A DNA stretch of 64,000 bases, taken from the NCBI GenBank assembly GCA_963799315.1, contig CAWCWP010000002.1, forward strand, positions 186,001 through 250,000, written 5' to 3'. Positions 61,631 to 64,000 of this stretch are shown in pieces. The notes below the pieces were generated by a model. That model was not told the origin of the DNA, did no database searches, and saw only the letters and a program-made list of their open reading frames with translations. The stretch comes from Parerythrobacter_A sp963799315 (GTDB lineage Bacteria; Pseudomonadota; Alphaproteobacteria; Sphingomonadales; Sphingomonadaceae). The first letter of the stretch is position 1, and each line of letters begins with the position of its first letter. The position numbers were made by a program, and so were the translations under genes.

Positions 61631-62158
61631 TCAGGCTGCTTCCACTTCGACGAATTCGGGAAAGAAGCGCGGTTCGGTCTCGCTCCAGCCCGGCGCGGTG
61701 GCGGCGGTATCGCTCAGCGATTGCAGCAGTTGGCGGCGGCGGGACGGCCGGATTTGCGGCAGCGCGGCGGCGGCGCAGAAGATTGCGGGCAGCCACGGTC
61801 GAATGCGCGCATCGAGCAGACGTTCGTACAGGAACCGGAACGCGCCGAACGCTTCCAGCCGCTCTTCGCCCAAGTCGAATGCGGCGAGGCGCACCAACAT
61901 GCCCGTGACCAGATCGGGCATCGTGTCGAGCGAGCCGCACGGCATCGTCTCGCGGAGAACTTTCAGATCCTGATAGATCAGATATTGCTGGCGGATCGCC
62001 GTGCGTTCCGCCGCATCGCGCGCCCATCGCTCGAACGCATCGTGACGACCCAGACCGATGTCGAGACTGCGGCGTACATAGCGTTGTTCGGCGGATGCGA
62101 AGCTGGCGAATTCGCGCATCTCGGCGATGATGAGCGTGCTGGTCTTGGTATTCGGCAT
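61631..62158 (-). CDS. hypothetical helical protein
   Basis: 175 residues, no signal peptide or membrane segment. Mainly helical (MREFASFASAEQRYVRRSLD, AAERTAIRQQYLIYQDLKVL, RLEAFGAFRFLYERLLDARI). The family is not recognised. It is convergent with the acyl-CoA synthetase gene, and a CtrA-like sequence lies about 50 bases upstream of its start, which would put it under cell-cycle control if real. Confidence 0.65.
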   Translation of the reverse strand: MPNTKTSTLIIAEMREFASFASAEQRYVRRSLDIGLGRHDAFERWARDAAERTAIRQQYLIYQDLKVLRETMPCGSLDTMPDLVTGMLVRLAAFDLGEERLEAFGAFRFLYERLLDARIRPWLPAIFCAAAALPQIRPSRRRQLLQSLSDTAATAPGWSETEPRFFPEFVEVEAA

Positions 62159-62203
62159 GGCGCGTTTCCTTCCGCTTCGGAAGGCGACTGTCGCCGCGCA
62201 TGG

Positions 62204-62218
62204 TTAATTTTGCGTTAG
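62204..62218 (-). promoter_or_regulatory. CtrA-like site upstream of the hypothetical gene
   Basis: On the minus strand CTAACGCAAAATTAAC matches TTAA-N7-TTAAC except for the first base. It lies 46-60 bases before the start of the 175-residue protein and points towards it. Chance occurrence cannot be excluded. Confidence 0.35.
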
Positions 62219-62251
62219 GCTCCGGCGTGATCGGGTGCAGGCCAGAAAAAA

Positions 62252-62271
62252 GGGCCGCATGTCTGCGACCC
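62252..62271 (-). terminator. terminator downstream of csbD
   Basis: Minus-strand hairpin GGGTCGCA-GACA-TGCGGCCC with one G-T/C mismatch, followed by six T residues (A-run 62246-62251 on the plus strand). It starts 25 bases after the csbD stop and fits a rho-independent terminator of that gene. Confidence 0.75.
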
Positions 62272-62295
62272 TTCTTTGTCGGGCGGTGGCCGGTG

Positions 62296-62478
62296 TCAGA
62301 TCTTGTCGCCAAGCGCGCCCTGGACTTTGCCGACGAGGCCCTGTGCTTCGCCCTTGGTTTCCTGAACCTTACCTTCGGCTTCGGTATCCTTGTCGCCGGT
62401 CGCCTTGCCGACAGCCTGCTTGGCGTTACCGGCAATCTCGTTGCCGAGACCTTTGCTCTTGTTTTTCATCTCGCCCAT
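62296..62478 (-). CDS. CsbD-family stress protein
   Basis: 60 residues from MGEMKNKSKGLGNEIAGNAK, with AGGAG seven bases ahead; an ATG one codon earlier is possible. The sequence is made of charged Lys/Glu/Gly repeats (KAVGKATGDKDTEAEGKVQE, TKGEAQGLVGKVQGALGDKI), typical CsbD, a small natively loose protein induced by general stress in many bacteria. It stands as a single gene with a terminator 25 bases downstream. Confidence 0.88.
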   Translation of the reverse strand: MGEMKNKSKGLGNEIAGNAKQAVGKATGDKDTEAEGKVQETKGEAQGLVGKVQGALGDKI

Positions 62479-62584
62479 CATGCGTCTCCTGTAAGGATGC
62501 ATCGCGGGATAGCGGTGCGTGAGATTGACGCATGACGAGGCTAAACCGTTCCCGGCGCTACATTAACTCGGCAGATGGCTTGCT

Positions 62585-63574
62585 TTATATCAATCCGGCA
62601 AGCGGCGAAGACGGATCCGCATATTTGCGCGTTGCCATGCGACCGGCCAGATAGGCATCGCGCCCTGCCTCCACCGCCAGCTTCATCGCGCGCGCCATAC
62701 GCAGCGGGTCTTTCGCCTCGGCGATGGCGGTGTTCATCAACACCCCGTCGCAACCCAGCTCCATCGCCACCGCCGCATCGGACGCCGTGCCCACGCCTGC
62801 ATCGACCAGCACCGGCACCGATGCGCCTTCGACGATCAGACGGATCGTCACGCGGTTCTGGATGCCCAGCCCCGACCCGATCGGCGCGCCCAACGGCATG
62901 ATCGCCACCGCGCCCGCCTCTTCCAGCTGCTTCGCGGCGATCGGATCGTCCGCGCAATAGACCATCGGGTAGAAGCCTTCCTTCGCCAGCACTTCGGTCG
63001 CTTTCAGCGTTTCGCGCATGTCCGGATACAGCGTGCGCGCCTCGCCCAGCACTTCCAGCTTGACCAGATCCCAGCCGCCCGCCTCGCGCGCAAGCCGCAA
63101 AGTGCGCACCGCATCCTCGCCGGTAAAGCATCCGGCAGTATTGGGCAGGTAGGTGACGGATTTGGGGTCGATAAAGTCGGTCAGCATCGGCGCCTTTGGA
63201 TCGCTGACATTCACGCGCCGCACCGCGACGGTGACGATCTCCGCGCCTGCCGCCGCTACCGCCGCCGCGTTCTGTTCGAAATCGGCATATTTGCCGGTGC
63301 CCACGATCAGGCGCGACCGGAATGTCCGGCCCGCGACGCTCCAGGTATCATCTGTCGTTTCGCCCTGCCCGCCACCAACGAAATGCACGATTTCCAGCAC
63401 GTCGCCCTGTTCCAGCCGGATATCGCCCAGCGTGGAGCGCGGCACGATGGTGCCATTGCGCTCGACCGCGACTTTCGCCGCATCGAGGTCCAGCTCGCGC
63501 GCGAGGTCGGCCACGGTGATGGCGGTGGTGGTGCGGGTTTCCCCGTTGACGGTGATGTCTAGCGGCTGGATCAT
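62585..63574 (-). CDS. thiG: ThiS-ThiG fusion: sulfur carrier plus thiazole synthase
   Basis: 329 residues from MIQPLDITVNGETRTTTA. The first 70 residues are ThiS (VADLARELDLDAAKVAVERN, GDIRLEQGDVLEIVHFVGGG), then a short linker QGETTDDTW and ThiG: FRSRLIVGTGKYADFEQNAA, YLPNTAGCFTGEDAVRTLR, LVKLEVLGEARTLYPDM with the Schiff-base Lys, and GAPIGSGLGIQN, LVDAGVGTASDAAVAMELG. ThiS normally needs a free C-terminal Gly-Gly thiocarboxylate to feed ThiG; here the GGG is internal. Either the protein is cut or another carrier is used. ThiG makes thiazole phosphate for thiamine. No other thi gene is in the window. Confidence 0.93.
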   Translation of the reverse strand: MIQPLDITVNGETRTTTAITVADLARELDLDAAKVAVERNGTIVPRSTLGDIRLEQGDVLEIVHFVGGGQGETTDDTWSVAGRTFRSRLIVGTGKYADFEQNAAAVAAAGAEIVTVAVRRVNVSDPKAPMLTDFIDPKSVTYLPNTAGCFTGEDAVRTLRLAREAGGWDLVKLEVLGEARTLYPDMRETLKATEVLAKEGFYPMVYCADDPIAAKQLEEAGAVAIMPLGAPIGSGLGIQNRVTIRLIVEGASVPVLVDAGVGTASDAAVAMELGCDGVLMNTAIAEAKDPLRMARAMKLAVEAGRDAYLAGRMATRKYADPSSPLAGLI

Positions 63575-63644
63575 GCGCTGGCAGATAGCGACCATGCGGG
63601 ACGGTGCAAGTGAGCGCGCCGAATGGTCAGCCCAGAGTTTAGGC

Positions 63645-63998
63645 TTAAGTTTGGGCGGGCCGCAGGTTCAGCACATGGCCGAGCGACACCAGCGCCACGC
63701 CGATAACGGTCAGCACGGCTTCTTCTGCCCCATGCGGCACCATCAGGGCGCTGCCCATGAAGCCAAGGCCGGTCAGCGCGATGACGAGCGGTCCAGTCCG
63801 GCGATGTTGCAACGCGCCCCAGCCGATGGCCGCCGCCGCGATGACCACCGCCAGCAGCAGCCCGACCTCGTGAAGGGCAGGCGGGAACAACGCCTCGCTA
63901 CCGATACCCAGCGCGGAAATCACCACGATGCTGGCCACGCAATGCGCCGCGCACAGGCCGGACAGCGCAATGCCTGCACGGTCGAGTCGGGTGCGCAA
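63645..63998 (-). CDS. MerC-domain membrane protein (start near window edge)
   Basis: 117 residues from TTG at 63998; the true start may lie beyond the window. Four membrane helices are seen (GIALSGLCAAHCVASIVVIS, VGLLLAVVIAAAAIGWGAL, PLVIALTGLGFMGSALM, AVLTVIGVALVSLGHVL). The first contains LCAAHC, the CxxxC-like pair of MerC family mercury-transport-like proteins. Chromosomal MerC-like proteins outside mer operons have unknown function and need not transport mercury. No merA or merR is close. Confidence 0.8.
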   Translation of the reverse strand: MRTRLDRAGIALSGLCAAHCVASIVVISALGIGSEALFPPALHEVGLLLAVVIAAAAIGWGALQHRRTGPLVIALTGLGFMGSALMVPHGAEEAVLTVIGVALVSLGHVLNLRPAQT

Positions 63999-64000
63999 CG

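Noticed and set aside
63645..63998. Mercury-resistance operon
   Set aside because: Only a MerC-like membrane protein is present; merA, merR, merT and merP are not seen in the window.

Overview
The window is a dense, high-GC chromosome segment of a Gram-negative alphaproteobacterium. It best fits the Sphingomonadales, probably the Erythrobacteraceae (inference). Reasons: the xseA-DUF2093-M23 and rpe-heparinase-purH gene orders, an outer-membrane TamA/TamB pair, a LexA box of the alphaproteobacterial GTTC-N7-GTTC type in front of mmcB, and an rrf2-led suf operon. I see no integrase, transposase, phage gene, plasmid gene or CRISPR array. It is mainly core genome with one small accessory insertion.

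Layout. 0-3.5 kb: an amidohydrolase pair, a periplasmic FKBP isomerase, then a divergent HxlR regulator and hotdog thioesterase sharing a perfect palindrome. 3.5-12.2 kb (minus strand): enoyl-CoA hydratase, dxs, a Zur-like Fur regulator, msrA with a tiny coupled upstream gene, purH, heparinase II/III, rpe. 12.4-16.3 kb: DUF2141 protein, a Tam41-like nucleotidyltransferase coupled to a diacylglycerol kinase, a lipoprotein, YihY. 16.4-23.3 kb: tamA, tamB and a small membrane protein. 23.3-29.3 kb: photolyase, tRNA-Arg(CCG), SOS-controlled mmcB, a fatty-acid hydroxylase with a second DUF2141 protein, a PAS protein. 29.3-38.2 kb: App1-like phosphatase, alpha/beta hydrolase, M48 protease, DsbA-like protein, a LytS/LytTR two-component pair, nadC, RNase T2, tadA, rpmB. 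38.2-46.9 kb: phytase-like esterase, M23 peptidase, DUF2093, xseA, purD, PilZ, adenosine-kinase-like sugar kinase, EI24 membrane protein, a lipoprotein and an internally repeated protein.

46.9-54.7 kb is one long suf operon (rrf2-sufB-...-sufC-x-sufD-sufS-sufT-sufA) for Fe-S cluster assembly. Its start is interrupted between sufB and sufC by accessory DNA: an unknown gene coupled to sufB, dispersed palindromic repeats, a decayed second copy of the sufB 3' end, an AT-rich lipoprotein gene and a DUF559 endonuclease-like gene. This is the least ordinary part of the window. 54.7-64 kb: DUF885 peptidase, an intergenic region with a strong terminator, pyrD, gamma-glutamyltransferase, acyl-CoA synthetase, an unknown gene, csbD, a thiS-thiG fusion and a MerC-like protein.

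At least seven genes (second amidohydrolase, FKBP, tamA, PAS protein, photolyase, xseA, ggt) are broken by single-base frame changes although both halves still code well. The even spread suggests sequencing or assembly indels rather than seven true pseudogenes, so I annotate them as single genes. No gene system that I can call clearly new was found. The most promising leads are the suf-operon insertion with its duplicated sufB tail, the Tam41-like/DagK pair, the ThiS-ThiG fusion and a possible small RNA upstream of the DUF885 gene.
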